A stretch of 49,851 nucleotides of DNA from an uncultured Collinsella sp. (GTDB lineage Bacteria > Actinomycetota > Coriobacteriia > Coriobacteriales > Coriobacteriaceae), in the NCBI GenBank assembly GCA_900542945.1, contig UQPI01000011.1, positions 1 to 49,851 on the forward strand, in the 5' to 3' direction. Made by a program: the position numbers and the translations under genes. Below the pieces are notes generated by a model, which saw nothing but the letters and a program-made list of their open reading frames with translations, was not told the origin of the DNA and made no database searches. Of this stretch, positions 1 to 7,925 are shown piece by piece; position 1 is the first letter of the stretch, and each line of letters begins with the position of its first letter.

Positions 1-124
1 TTTGATTGATTGTCTTATCTTACGGGTTTTCCTGGAATGGGACTGAATTAGCTATTTTTGGCGGGTAAGAAAATAACTTGTTGGGTTTATTAGTTTTCTG
101 GTTGAAGAATGTCTCCTACCATTT

Positions 125-146
125 TGTTGAGTCAATGGTTGGATTT
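125..146. repeat. Left copy of an imperfect 22-bp direct repeat flanking the first two genes
   Basis: The 22 bases here match positions 1177-1198 at 17 of 22 sites without gaps. The last 11 bases (TGGTTGGATTT) are identical. The two copies bracket the unknown gene pair at 215-1173. A further partial copy lies at 1211-1233 and an inverted one at 1271-1287. The surrounding 1-214 is AT-rich compared with the rest of the window and I see no gene in it. It could be a cassette boundary or a repeated regulator site. Confidence 0.5.
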
Positions 147-214
147 AAAGCGGAGCAACTCATTGCAGTTGTAGAATCTCTGGTTGAAATCGTCTTTGCC
201 TGGGAGGACCGACC

Positions 215-487
215 ATGGCCGAGAAGTTCGCGTTCGACTACGTGAACGAGATTTTGGGTATCGTCAACTACGTGCGCGAAGTGCTACGCCCCGCCTACAC
301 TACTGGGACTGCTGAGCCGCATCTCGATCGCAACATCGCGAGCAGCAGCCTAACGATTGACCCACGCATCGACGTCCCGGGACAGCTCTTCGTGACCGAG
401 CGCGACCGCGACGACGAGATGGTGGATGAGTTCATCGAACCGAGGACAGGTCCGAGAATCGACACAGAAACGGGCGAGGTGTTATGA
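215..487 (+). CDS. Small unknown protein, 90 aa
   Basis: I do not recognise this protein. It is acidic in its second half, with a run of D/E/R residues around 60-75, and has no signal peptide or membrane segment. The start at 215 is supported by GGGAGG at 202-207, seven bases upstream. Its stop overlaps the next start as ATGA at 484-487, so the two genes are probably translationally coupled and may act together. The pair sits in an AT-rich setting between imperfect direct repeats, which suggests an accessory cassette. A small partner or antitoxin-like role for the next protein is possible but is only inference from position and size. Confidence 0.6.
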   Translation: MAEKFAFDYVNEILGIVNYVREVLRPAYTTGTAEPHLDRNIASSSLTIDPRIDVPGQLFVTERDRDDEMVDEFIEPRTGPRIDTETGEVL

Positions 488-1173
488 GCATGACAGCAAT
501 TGCCGATTGGGAGCCCATGCCCTCTACGTGTTTAAAATGCAGCGACAACGAATACGGGTTCCCCGCCGTCGTCTGCCGTACGCCCAGCAGGCTTGTGGAA
601 GAGTGCGAAAACGCCTTCGACGCAGGGCTGCTGCTCGCCGCTTTGACTCTCGTAGTGACCATCCCAGACGTATGCGCAAACATCGACGGGACGGATTACC
701 GGAAATGGTGCGAGGAGTACCTGGGGCTCCCGAACGATGGGAGAAAAATGACCAATGCGCGCAAGGGCGAGAAGCGCCCAGATGAGATAAAAGAGGAGTT
801 TGAGACGATAGAGAAGCGAGGCATCTTTACGGCATCGGATCTCTATCAGCTTCGCTGCGCGGTGATCCATGCGGGGTCGTCGGTCATCGAGGGAAGGGGC
901 GAAGACTATAGCCCCTACAAAGCCATCGGGGTTTGCGTACAGGGCGATGCGCGCGGGATAATCGCGAGTTATGGGCATAAAGGAATCGGACATGGAAGCC
1001 AACAGGACTGCGAGTTCGATTGCGTCATCAAGCTTGAAGGGCTCATCTCTCTCATAGCAAAGGGTGTGTGCAAATTCGTCGAGGAAGACCCCGAGCGCGA
1101 TCGAGAATACTCGACGGGGCAAGGACTTTCCCGCCAAGGCGTGGTGGACTTCAGGCCTTTAATCAAAAAGTAA
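484..1173 (+). CDS. Unknown protein with HEPN-like R-x4-H motif, 229 aa
   Basis: The family is not recognised with confidence. Residues about 40-60 form a hydrophobic helix-like stretch (LLAALTLVVTIPDVCA), followed by YRKWCEEYL. A predicted helix then contains RCAVIH (Arg124, His129) just before a glycine/serine turn. R-x4-H in that position is typical of HEPN-type helical domains, several of which are RNases in defence or toxin modules. No transmembrane segment or signal peptide is evident. The start overlaps the previous gene by four bases. About 180 bases of repeat-containing DNA follow before the convergent thiN. A soluble HEPN-like protein of unknown function is the best description; the assignment rests on one motif and general shape. 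Confidence 0.55.
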   Translation: MSMTAIADWEPMPSTCLKCSDNEYGFPAVVCRTPSRLVEECENAFDAGLLLAALTLVVTIPDVCANIDGTDYRKWCEEYLGLPNDGRKMTNARKGEKRPDEIKEEFETIEKRGIFTASDLYQLRCAVIHAGSSVIEGRGEDYSPYKAIGVCVQGDARGIIASYGHKGIGHGSQQDCEFDCVIKLEGLISLIAKGVCKFVEEDPERDREYSTGQGLSRQGVVDFRPLIKK

Positions 1174-1174
1174 A

Positions 1175-1287
1175 GTTGTTAAGCACGTGGTTGGATTTGC
1201 ATATGAGCGGGTTGTTAGATAAGTGGTTGGATTAAACAGAATCCCGTTTACGGAAACCAACCGATCGTTTAACAACTTCCAACCACT
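1175..1287. repeat. Cluster of TGGTTGGATT repeats, direct and inverted
   Basis: Two direct copies of a GTTGTTA-n6-TGGTTGGATT unit start at 1175 and 1211 (36 bases apart). An inverted version (AACAACTTCCAACCACT) lies at 1271-1287. Copies two and three can fold as a stem (about 1222-1236 with 1267-1287). The array sits between the convergent ends of the unknown gene pair and thiN. It may be an end of the accessory cassette, a multi-site operator or a weak terminator; the sequence does not decide. Confidence 0.4.
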
Positions 1288-1351
1288 GATTGTATATACC
1301 CTTTTTGGCTTTGCCAAAATTATCCAATTCAGCCCCGTCCCGATAAAACCC

Positions 1352-1993
1352 TCACGCCAGCAAATAACCGATCGCAACACCTTGGTGGACTTGGATCTTG
1401 GCCGTACCCCTGACGACGTTGCTGATGCCCGTGTCGGTTAGTAGACCTAACGAAGCGTGATCTAGCTCCCACTCTAGGCCGCGTTCGCTTACCACCGTCC
1501 CAGGGGCTATAGCAATGATAGAGAACGTCTTGTCCACGACGCCCTCGATGGTCCACGATTCGCCTTCATGCAGAATGCGGGCCGTGATCTCGTCCTCGGC
1601 AATCCAGACGGGGGCGTCTTTGTAGTTGGCTAGTAAGCCTAGGACGCTTAGGGCCATATCAGGGCGGCCGCCCGTGGCGCAGGTCGCAACCACTTCGGCA
1701 CCTGGCCAGCGGCGTCGGACGGAATCGAGCGCCAGCGCCAGGTCGGTATAGTCTTTGTAGGGGTCGTGACGCTCAACTTCAAAGTCGGTGGCGGCATCGA
1801 CCAACGCACGACCCGCGTCACTTACCGTGTCGGCATCCCCCACATACACGTCGCAGCTTAGTCCCGCACCCAGAAGGGCATCCAGGCCGCGGTCCACGGC
1901 AACAACGTAATCGCACTCCCCTGCTAGCCTACGCAACAGATCCGCGCTCGCCACCACGGGCGAGCCGCAGACCACTAATACCTTGCAAGCCAC
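1352..1993 (-). CDS. thiN: Thiamine pyrophosphokinase
   Basis: The 213-residue product should transfer pyrophosphate from ATP to thiamine in the cytosol, giving thiamine diphosphate. Family features in order are VAVDRGLDAL (31-40), the acidic GDADTVS (52-58), DYTDLALAL (81-89, the usual D-x-T-D helix) and GGRPDMAL (108-115). In the last motif the common His after Asp is Met. Length fits the family. The start is a GTG at 1993. The gene follows the HAD gene by nine bases, so the two form an operon read leftwards. No TPP riboswitch is visible upstream of either gene. Function is fairly sure from the motif order. Confidence 0.85.
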   Translation of the reverse strand: MACKVLVVCGSPVVASADLLRRLAGECDYVVAVDRGLDALLGAGLSCDVYVGDADTVSDAGRALVDAATDFEVERHDPYKDYTDLALALDSVRRRWPGAEVVATCATGGRPDMALSVLGLLANYKDAPVWIAEDEITARILHEGESWTIEGVVDKTFSIIAIAPGTVVSERGLEWELDHASLGLLTDTGISNVVRGTAKIQVHQGVAIGYLLA

Positions 1994-2002
1994 AGCCCTC
2001 GC

Positions 2003-2692
2003 CTAGCCCTCAAACGAAAGCACGCGGGCCAAGTCCAGGTCCTCGTAGCTGTCGATAAAGATATCGCAGTTGGCGCGCACATCGTCGCGCTTCATGCGGC
2101 CGTGCGGGTCATAGATGCCAACGCGCTTAAAGCCTGCGACCCCAGAGCTCTTTAGGCCAAAGACGGCGTCCTCAAACACCCACGCGCGCTCAAACTTGTG
2201 CCCGTGGCGCTCCTCTAGGCGGCGCAGCGCCAGCTCGTACACATCGGGGAACTGTTTGGAGCGTCCCGCCTCGCCCGTGGTGGTCACAAACTCCATGTAG
2301 GCATCGAGCCCGGCGCCCGCAAGCGCAGACTTAACCAACTCGGCCGGCGTGGACGTGGCAACGCACATGACAATGCCCGCCGCCTTCGCCTGCTCCAAAA
2401 ATGCCAAGAGCCCCTCGCGCGGTGGCACCTTGGAGTAGCCATCGATCAGGATGTCGCTCAGCTCGCGATACAGCTCCTCGCCGTTCGCTCCAATGCCCCA
2501 TGTGTCGTGGTAGGCCTGGCACTCGTCCTCAAGCGACAAATGCTCAAACTGGGCAAAATCGTCGACCGTGACGTCAACACCGTGGCGGTGCAATAACTCG
2601 GGCTGGGCATGGGCCCAAACGGGGGTGCTATTTACCAGCGTGCCGTCGCAATCGAAAATAAAAGCGACATTGTGGGCGGCGGTCTGGGACAT
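2003..2692 (-). CDS. HAD-superfamily hydrolase, beta-phosphoglucomutase-like
   Basis: This 229-residue protein has all four HAD motifs: DCDGT (14-18), ATST (112-115), Lys146 before QFPDVY, and EDA (174-176). The helical cap after motif I is of the beta-phosphoglucomutase/sugar-phosphatase subfamily. I chose the ATG at 2692 because GAAAGG lies seven bases upstream; an in-frame ATG at 2713 and one at 2698 are too close to or upstream of that site. The promoter region is shared with the divergent glgB and holds several TTGGTAAAAC half-sites, so regulation with sugar metabolism is likely. The substrate is not certain: phosphatase and mutase members look alike at this level. Confidence 0.75.
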   Translation of the reverse strand: MSQTAAHNVAFIFDCDGTLVNSTPVWAHAQPELLHRHGVDVTVDDFAQFEHLSLEDECQAYHDTWGIGANGEELYRELSDILIDGYSKVPPREGLLAFLEQAKAAGIVMCVATSTPAELVKSALAGAGLDAYMEFVTTTGEAGRSKQFPDVYELALRRLEERHGHKFERAWVFEDAVFGLKSSGVAGFKRVGIYDPHGRMKRDDVRANCDIFIDSYEDLDLARVLSFEG

Positions 2693-2714
2693 AAACATAC
2701 CTTTCGATGTCAAA

Positions 2715-2803
2715 TGGTAAACAACCTGCTAAAAACGTTTTACCAAACGTCAAACTAACAATCTTGAAACCCTAATTGGTAAAACTGTCAAGAGTTTTAC
2801 CAT
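2715..2803. promoter_or_regulatory. Operator cluster: TTGGTAAAAC half-sites between HAD gene and glgB
   Basis: Between the divergent HAD gene and glgB there is TGGTAAAC at 2715-2722. Next is AAAACGTTTTACCA at 2732-2745, whose core AAAACGTTTT is a palindrome centred on CG as in LacI-family operators. A perfect 10-bp inverted repeat follows, TGGTAAAACT (2777-2786) and AGTTTTACCA (2793-2802), with a 6-base gap. The same half-site recurs at 12674-12683 before the GH13-GH77 gene. A LacI/MalR-type sugar repressor or activator is the likely binder; no such regulator is encoded in the window. Confidence 0.6.
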
Positions 2804-2912
2804 CGCAATTCTGCCAGTGGTCTAAACATGGCGCTCGCCGATTAAACACCGCCGCAAATCCACTTTTCTCCATAAAAGTAACGAACAGGTGTTATCGTAT
2901 TTCGTGCCGAAA

Positions 2913-2938
2913 GTTCCACCGAGCACGCGAGGTGGAAC
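2913..2938 (+). other. Hairpin in the glgB leader
   Basis: GTTCCACC (2913-2920) pairs with GGTGGAAC (2931-2938), loop of 10 bases. It lies about 100 bases before the glgB start in an otherwise gene-free stretch (2693-3038). No U-run follows, so it may be a leader structure rather than a terminator. Confidence 0.35.
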
Positions 2939-3038
2939 GAATCATAGAACTATCGCCGTCCCCTCGATTCGTGCAGCCTTGGACCTTTCGCATCTAGTCA
3001 CCAAGGCAACACGCTGCCGCGTCATGATGGGATCAAAC

Positions 3039-5300
3039 GTGAGCGATACAAAGCTAAAGCCAGCAACCAAAAAGCCTGCTACCCGTAAAGCCGCCCCGCA
3101 CGCACCGGAGCTCTCTAAGGATGATGTCTACCTGTTTGGCATTGGCATGTGGGAGCGCAGCTGGGAAAAGATGGGCGCGCACCCCGACACGCAGAACCGT
3201 ACGCGCGGTTGGCGCTTTTGCGTTTGGGCGCCCGACGTAAAGAGCGTCCATGTCATTGGCGAATTTAACGACTGGAATGAGGAAGCCAACCCTCTGGTGC
3301 CCGTGCATACGAGCGCTATTTGGGAAGGCTTTATTCCTGGCGCAGAACAAGGTCAGCTCTATAAGTATCTCATTGAGACCAACGAGGGCGAGAAGCTCTA
3401 CAAGGCCGATCCGTACGCCTTCAAGGCCGAGTGCCCTCCGGGAACGGCAAGCGTGCTGTGGACCCTCGATGGCTACAAGTGGAACGACGCCGCATGGCTC
3501 AAGCGCCGCGCCAGTCATAACCACATGTCGCAGCCCCTTAACATCTACGAGGTGCATATTGGCTCGTGGAAGCGCCACGGCGACGCGCCACAGGGCGAGC
3601 CGGACGAGTACGGCAACTACCCCGGTCCCATGGACCCCTTCCCCGCGCAGCGCGGCGAGTTCTACACCTACGACGACCTGTCGGTCGAGCTCGTGGACTA
3701 CGTGCACGACATGGGCTACACGCATATCGAGGTCATGCCGCTTATGGAGCATCCCTTCGATGGCTCCTGGGGCTACCAGACGACCGGCTACTATGCCGCC
3801 ACGTCGCGCTATGGCGACCCGCAGCAGCTCATGCACTTTATCGATGCGTGTCACAAGGCGGGCATTGGCGTGATCATGGACTGGGTGCCCGGCGGTTTTT
3901 GCGCCGACTCCCACGGCCTTGCCACCTTTAACGGTCACATGCTGTTTGAGCATGAGATTCACCCCAACTGGGGCACGCACAAGTTCGACTTCGCCCGCGG
4001 CGAGGTCCGCTCCTTCCTGGTCTCCAACGTGCTGTACTGGCTCGAGAACTTCCACGTGGACGGCATTCGCATGGACGGCGTGTCCAGCATGCTGTACCTC
4101 AACTTTGGCATCGACGATCCCGGCCAAAAGAAGTTCAACAAGTACGGTACCGAGGAGGACCTGGACGCCAGCGCGTTTATCCGCCAGGTCAACTGCGCCG
4201 TGGAGGCCCACTTCCCTGACGTGATGATGATGGCTGAGGAGTCCACCGCGTGGCCGCTCGTGACCTACCCGCCGCAGGACGGCGGCCTGGGCTTCCACTA
4301 CAAGTGGGACATGGGCTGGATGAACGACACCCTTCACTACATGCAGACCGATTTTCCGTGGCGCCCCGGCAACCACGGGCTGCTCACGTTCTCCATCATG
4401 TACGCCTTTACCGAGAACTTCATTTGCCCGCTGAGCCACGACGAGGTCGTGCACGGTAAATGCTCGCTGATCGGCCGTATGCCGGGCGACTGGTGGCGTC
4501 AGTTTGCCGGCCTGCGCACGCTGGCTTTCTATCAAATGACGCACCCCGGCGCCAAGCTCAACTTTATGGGCAACGAGATTGGCCAGTTTATTGAGTGGCG
4601 CTACTACGAGTCCATCCAGTGGTTCCTGACCGAGGAGTACGAGACTCACCGTCATCATCAGGCGTTCATCAAGGCGCTCAACCACCTGTACACCGCCGAG
4701 CCCGCCCTGTACGAGCGCGGCTACACCGACGACGGCTTTACCTGGATCGATGCGGACAACTCCAAGCAGTCCATCGTGAGCTTTGTGCGCCAGGGCGAGG
4801 ATGTAGATGACGACCTGGTGATTCTGATCAACTTTGACCCAGCGAGCTACGAGAGCTTCCGCGTGGGCGTGCCGCGCGAGGGCGACTGGGAGGTCATCTT
4901 TGACTCCGACCGTCCCGAGTTTGGCGGCAGCGGCTATGCCGGCAAGGAGCCCTACACCTGCTCGAGCGAGCCCTATCCCTGGAACGGGCAGATGGACTCT
5001 ATTGAGATTAAGGTGCCTGGCCTGGCAGGCGTGGTGCTTAAGCGCCGCGGTCCCAGCAGCTATAAGCCGTCGATGGTCGAGGAGCCCAAGGCTGCGCCCA
5101 AGAAGCGCACGTCCTCGGTGAAGCCTAAGCCTGCGGCTGCCAAGAAGGCTCCGGCTAAGGCGAAGGCCACGGCGACCAAGGCCAAGGCCAAGGCTGCCGC
5201 AAAGCCCGCTGCTAAGGCCGCAGCCAAGAAACCGGCTGCCAAAAAGGCCGCTACCAAGGCCAAGTCTGCTTCTGTTAAGCCGTCTGCCAAGGATGAGTAA
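3039..5300 (+). CDS. glgB: 1,4-alpha-glucan branching enzyme with Lys/Ala-rich tail
   Basis: GlgB cuts alpha-1,4 chains and re-attaches them as alpha-1,6 branches on glycogen. A CBM48-type domain (RFCVWAPDVKSVHVIGEFND) precedes the GH13 barrel. Catalytic residues are visible: Asp346 in GIRMDGVSSM, the acid Glu in MAEEST (400/401) and Asp468 in LSHDEVVHG. I take GTG 3039 as the start (GATGGGA six bases upstream); in-frame ATGs at 3024 and 3027 lack a ribosome site. The last 80 residues or so (about 672-753) are an unusual Lys/Ala/Pro run like a histone H1 tail, and the first 25 residues are also basic. Branching enzymes normally end at the beta-sandwich. First gene of the glycogen locus, downstream of the TTGGTAAAAC operators. 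Confidence 0.93.
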   Translation: MSDTKLKPATKKPATRKAAPHAPELSKDDVYLFGIGMWERSWEKMGAHPDTQNRTRGWRFCVWAPDVKSVHVIGEFNDWNEEANPLVPVHTSAIWEGFIPGAEQGQLYKYLIETNEGEKLYKADPYAFKAECPPGTASVLWTLDGYKWNDAAWLKRRASHNHMSQPLNIYEVHIGSWKRHGDAPQGEPDEYGNYPGPMDPFPAQRGEFYTYDDLSVELVDYVHDMGYTHIEVMPLMEHPFDGSWGYQTTGYYAATSRYGDPQQLMHFIDACHKAGIGVIMDWVPGGFCADSHGLATFNGHMLFEHEIHPNWGTHKFDFARGEVRSFLVSNVLYWLENFHVDGIRMDGVSSMLYLNFGIDDPGQKKFNKYGTEEDLDASAFIRQVNCAVEAHFPDVMMMAEESTAWPLVTYPPQDGGLGFHYKWDMGWMNDTLHYMQTDFPWRPGNHGLLTFSIMYAFTENFICPLSHDEVVHGKCSLIGRMPGDWWRQFAGLRTLAFYQMTHPGAKLNFMGNEIGQFIEWRYYESIQWFLTEEYETHRHHQAFIKALNHLYTAEPALYERGYTDDGFTWIDADNSKQSIVSFVRQGEDVDDDLVILINFDPASYESFRVGVPREGDWEVIFDSDRPEFGGSGYAGKEPYTCSSEPYPWNGQMDSIEIKVPGLAGVVLKRRGPSSYKPSMVEEPKAAPKKRTSSVKPKPAAAKKAPAKAKATATKAKAKAAAKPAAKAAAKKPAAKKAATKAKSASVKPSAKDE

Positions 5301-5308
5301 CAAAACCG

Positions 5309-5320
5309 TTACAGCTGTAA
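5309..5320. promoter_or_regulatory. 12-bp palindrome before glgP
   Basis: TTACAGCTGTAA is a perfect palindrome 75 bases upstream of the glgP start, just after the glgB stop. It may be an operator for a separate glgP promoter or may be chance. The remaining spacer up to 5394 carries only the strong ribosome site GGAAAGGA. Confidence 0.25.
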
Positions 5321-5394
5321 TTACCCGCCCCGACGAGGCGTAGGATACAAGTCATAACCGTTCCGGGAGAAACATCCCCGGGGGAAAGGAACGT

Positions 5395-7821
5395 ATGAAT
5401 AAGATCTTCGACAACAAGCAGGAGTTTACCGAGCTCTATCGCGATGCCGTCATGAGCATCAGCGGTAAGAGCGTCGAGGCCGCCAGCGACCTCGACCGCT
5501 TTAACGCCCTGGCCAAGCTCGTGGCCGAGAAGGCGCGCACCGTTGCCACCAAGAGTGACGCCCGCGTCACCGCCGAGGGCAAAAAGCGCGTGTACTACTT
5601 CTCGATCGAGTTTTTGATCGGCCGCCTGCTCGACAACTACCTGCTCAACTTTGGCGTGCGCGACATGGTCGCCGAGGCGCTCGACGACATGGGCTTTGAC
5701 CTGTCCGTCATCGAGAACCAGGAGCCCGATCCGGCCCTGGGCAACGGTGGCCTGGGTCGTCTGGCCGCGTGCTTCCTGGATTCCATGGCAGCCGAGGGCA
5801 TTGCCGGCTACGGCAACGGCATGCGCTACCGCTACGGCCTGTTTAAGCAGGAGATTGTCAACGGCAGCCAGGTCGAGGCCACCGACGAGTGGCTCACCCA
5901 CGGCTATCCCTGGGAGGTCCGTCGTCAAGACAAGGCCGTGACCATCAAGTTTGGTGGCCATGTTGAGGGCTTTGAGGAGAACGGCCGCACGTTCTACCGC
6001 ACGGTGGACACGCAGGACATCCTGGCTGTCCCTTATGACATCCCCGTCGTGGGCTATGCCGGCGAGACCGTCAACAAGCTGCGCGTCTGGGCCGCCGAGC
6101 CGGTCGAGGAGCACTTTGATCTGGAGGCCTTCAACCGCGGCGACTATGCTCTGGCCGATGCCGAGCGCGCTGAGGCCGAGGCCATCAGCGCCATCCTCTA
6201 CCCCAACGACGCCGGCGAGCACGGCCGTCTGCTGCGCCTGAAGCAGGAGTACCTGTTTGTCTCGGCCGGTATCTACAGCCTGCTCGACACCTTTGAGAAG
6301 GAGCACGGCGCGAACTGGGAGCTGCTGCCGCAGTTTGTGGCCATCCACACCAACGATACCCACCCCGCCATGTGCGGCCCCGAGCTCATGCGTATCCTCA
6401 TCGACGAGAAGAAGCTTGAGTGGGATGACGCCTGGAACATCGTGACGCAGGTCGTGAGCTACACCAACCACACCATCCTGCCCGAGGCCTTGGAGAAGTG
6501 GCCCATCGGCACGTTCTCTAAGCTCCTCCCCCGCGTGTACCAGATCATCGACGAGATCAGCCGTCGTTGGCACGAGTCGTTCGACACCTCGCAGGAGGGC
6601 TGGCAGGAGCGTCTGCGCCAGACCGCCATCCTGTGGGACGGCGAGATTCGCATGGCCAACCTGTCCGTGATCTGCAGCCATAGCGTTAACGGCGTGGCCA
6701 AGATCCACTCCGACATCATCAAGAACATCGTGCTCAAGGACTTCTATGCCTTGACGCCCGAGAAGTTTAACAACAAGACCAACGGCATCTCGCACCGTCG
6801 CTTCTTTGCCGAGGCCAACCCCACCTACGCCAAGCTTGTGACCGAGGCCATTGGCGACGGCTGGCTCAAGGACGCCTTTGAGCTTGAGAAACTCAAGGAG
6901 TTTAAGGACGACACCGAGTTCTTGAAGGCCGTAGGTGCCTCCAAGCGCGCTAACAAGGAGCGCCTTGCCGCCTACGTCAAGGCCGAGACCGGTCTGGTCA
7001 TTGACCCCAACACCGTCTTCGATGTCCAGGTAAAGCGCTTCCATGCCTACAAGCGCCAGCTCATGAACATCATGAAGGTGATGGACATCTACAACCGTCG
7101 CATTGCCGATCCCAACTTCCACGTGACGCCGACGACCTTCATCTTTAGTGGCAAGGCTGCCTCGAGCTACACCTTTGCCAAGGAGACCATCCGCCTCATT
7201 AACTCCGTTGCCGACGTCATCAACAACGATGCCCGCGTCAACGAGGTCATGAAGGTCTGCTTTATCCCCAACTTCCGTGTGAGCAACGCCCAGCTCATCT
7301 ACCCCGCTGCCGAGATCTCGGAGCAGATCTCCACGGCCGGCAAAGAGGCCTCGGGCACGTCCAACATGAAGCTCATGATGAACGGCGCCATTACGCTGGG
7401 CACCCTCGACGGCGCCAACATCGAGATCGCCGACCTGGCCGGCCGTGAGAACGAGGCCATCTTTGGCCTGACCGCTCCCGAGGTCGAGCAGCTCTGGGCA
7501 TCCAACAACTACTTTGCGTGGGATACCCTCAACGGCGACCGCGAGCGTCTGGGCCGCGTGATGGACGAGCTCAAGGACAACACGTTTGCGGGTCTTTCGG
7601 GCAACTTCGAGAGCATCTACAACGAGCTCATGAACAACAACGACCCCGACCTGGTCATGGCTGACTTCCGTAGCTACGTGGATGCATGGGAGAACCTCAC
7701 GGGCAGCTACGGCGACCAGGAGACCTGGAACCGCAAGGCCCTGCTCAACACCGCCTCGAGTGGCTGGTTCTCGTCCGACCGCACCATTCGCGAGTATCGC
7801 GACGAGATCTGGCACGCATAA
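5395..7821 (+). CDS. glgP: Glycogen/maltodextrin phosphorylase
   Basis: This 808-residue enzyme releases glucose-1-phosphate from non-reducing ends of glycogen or maltodextrin using phosphate and PLP. It matches the GT35 family in length and in order: NGGLGRLAACFLDSMA (substrate/phosphate region), HTNDTHPAM, FDVQVKRFHAYKRQLMN, and the PLP lysine motif SGTSNMKLMMNG with Lys659. The start is set by GGGGGAAAGGAACGT immediately upstream. It lies 94 bases after glgB and 104 before glgC on the same strand, so synthesis and breakdown genes share the locus. The extended N-terminal regulatory segment of animal phosphorylases is absent. Whether glycogen or maltodextrin is preferred cannot be read from the sequence. 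Confidence 0.95.
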   Translation: MNKIFDNKQEFTELYRDAVMSISGKSVEAASDLDRFNALAKLVAEKARTVATKSDARVTAEGKKRVYYFSIEFLIGRLLDNYLLNFGVRDMVAEALDDMGFDLSVIENQEPDPALGNGGLGRLAACFLDSMAAEGIAGYGNGMRYRYGLFKQEIVNGSQVEATDEWLTHGYPWEVRRQDKAVTIKFGGHVEGFEENGRTFYRTVDTQDILAVPYDIPVVGYAGETVNKLRVWAAEPVEEHFDLEAFNRGDYALADAERAEAEAISAILYPNDAGEHGRLLRLKQEYLFVSAGIYSLLDTFEKEHGANWELLPQFVAIHTNDTHPAMCGPELMRILIDEKKLEWDDAWNIVTQVVSYTNHTILPEALEKWPIGTFSKLLPRVYQIIDEISRRWHESFDTSQEGWQERLRQTAILWDGEIRMANLSVICSHSVNGVAKIHSDIIKNIVLKDFYALTPEKFNNKTNGISHRRFFAEANPTYAKLVTEAIGDGWLKDAFELEKLKEFKDDTEFLKAVGASKRANKERLAAYVKAETGLVIDPNTVFDVQVKRFHAYKRQLMNIMKVMDIYNRRIADPNFHVTPTTFIFSGKAASSYTFAKETIRLINSVADVINNDARVNEVMKVCFIPNFRVSNAQLIYPAAEISEQISTAGKEASGTSNMKLMMNGAITLGTLDGANIEIADLAGRENEAIFGLTAPEVEQLWASNNYFAWDTLNGDRERLGRVMDELKDNTFAGLSGNFESIYNELMNNNDPDLVMADFRSYVDAWENLTGSYGDQETWNRKALLNTASSGWFSSDRTIREYRDEIWHA

Positions 7822-7855
7822 AGCGCGCGAGCTCCCTTTGCCGCACGGCATTACT

Positions 7856-7886
7856 CGACGGGCGTGACAGTGCGCCGCGCCCGTCG
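7856..7886 (+). other. Hairpin between glgP and glgC
   Basis: CGACGGGCG (7856-7864) pairs with CGCCCGTCG (7878-7886). There is no T-run after it, so it may stop only part of transcription or protect the 3' end of the glgP message. glgC follows 40 bases later with its own AGAAGGAGA ribosome site. Confidence 0.45.
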
Positions 7887-7925
7887 CTAATGGGTTAGGA
7901 ACATCGATGACAGAAGGAGAAATCG

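Noticed and set aside
1303..1319. TTTTGGC/GCCAAAA hairpin as a terminator for thiN or the unknown pair
   Set aside because: The T-run is inside the stem and neither strand has a U-tract after a GC-rich stem.
2693..2713. Possible TPP riboswitch upstream of the HAD-thiN operon
   Set aside because: No THI-box sequence (CUGAGA or equivalent) in the shared intergenic region; the repeats there are operator-like instead.
3054..5303. Open frame of about 750 codons antisense to glgB
   Set aside because: Repetitive Leu/Gly/Ala/Val content and full overlap with glgB mark it as a shadow frame.
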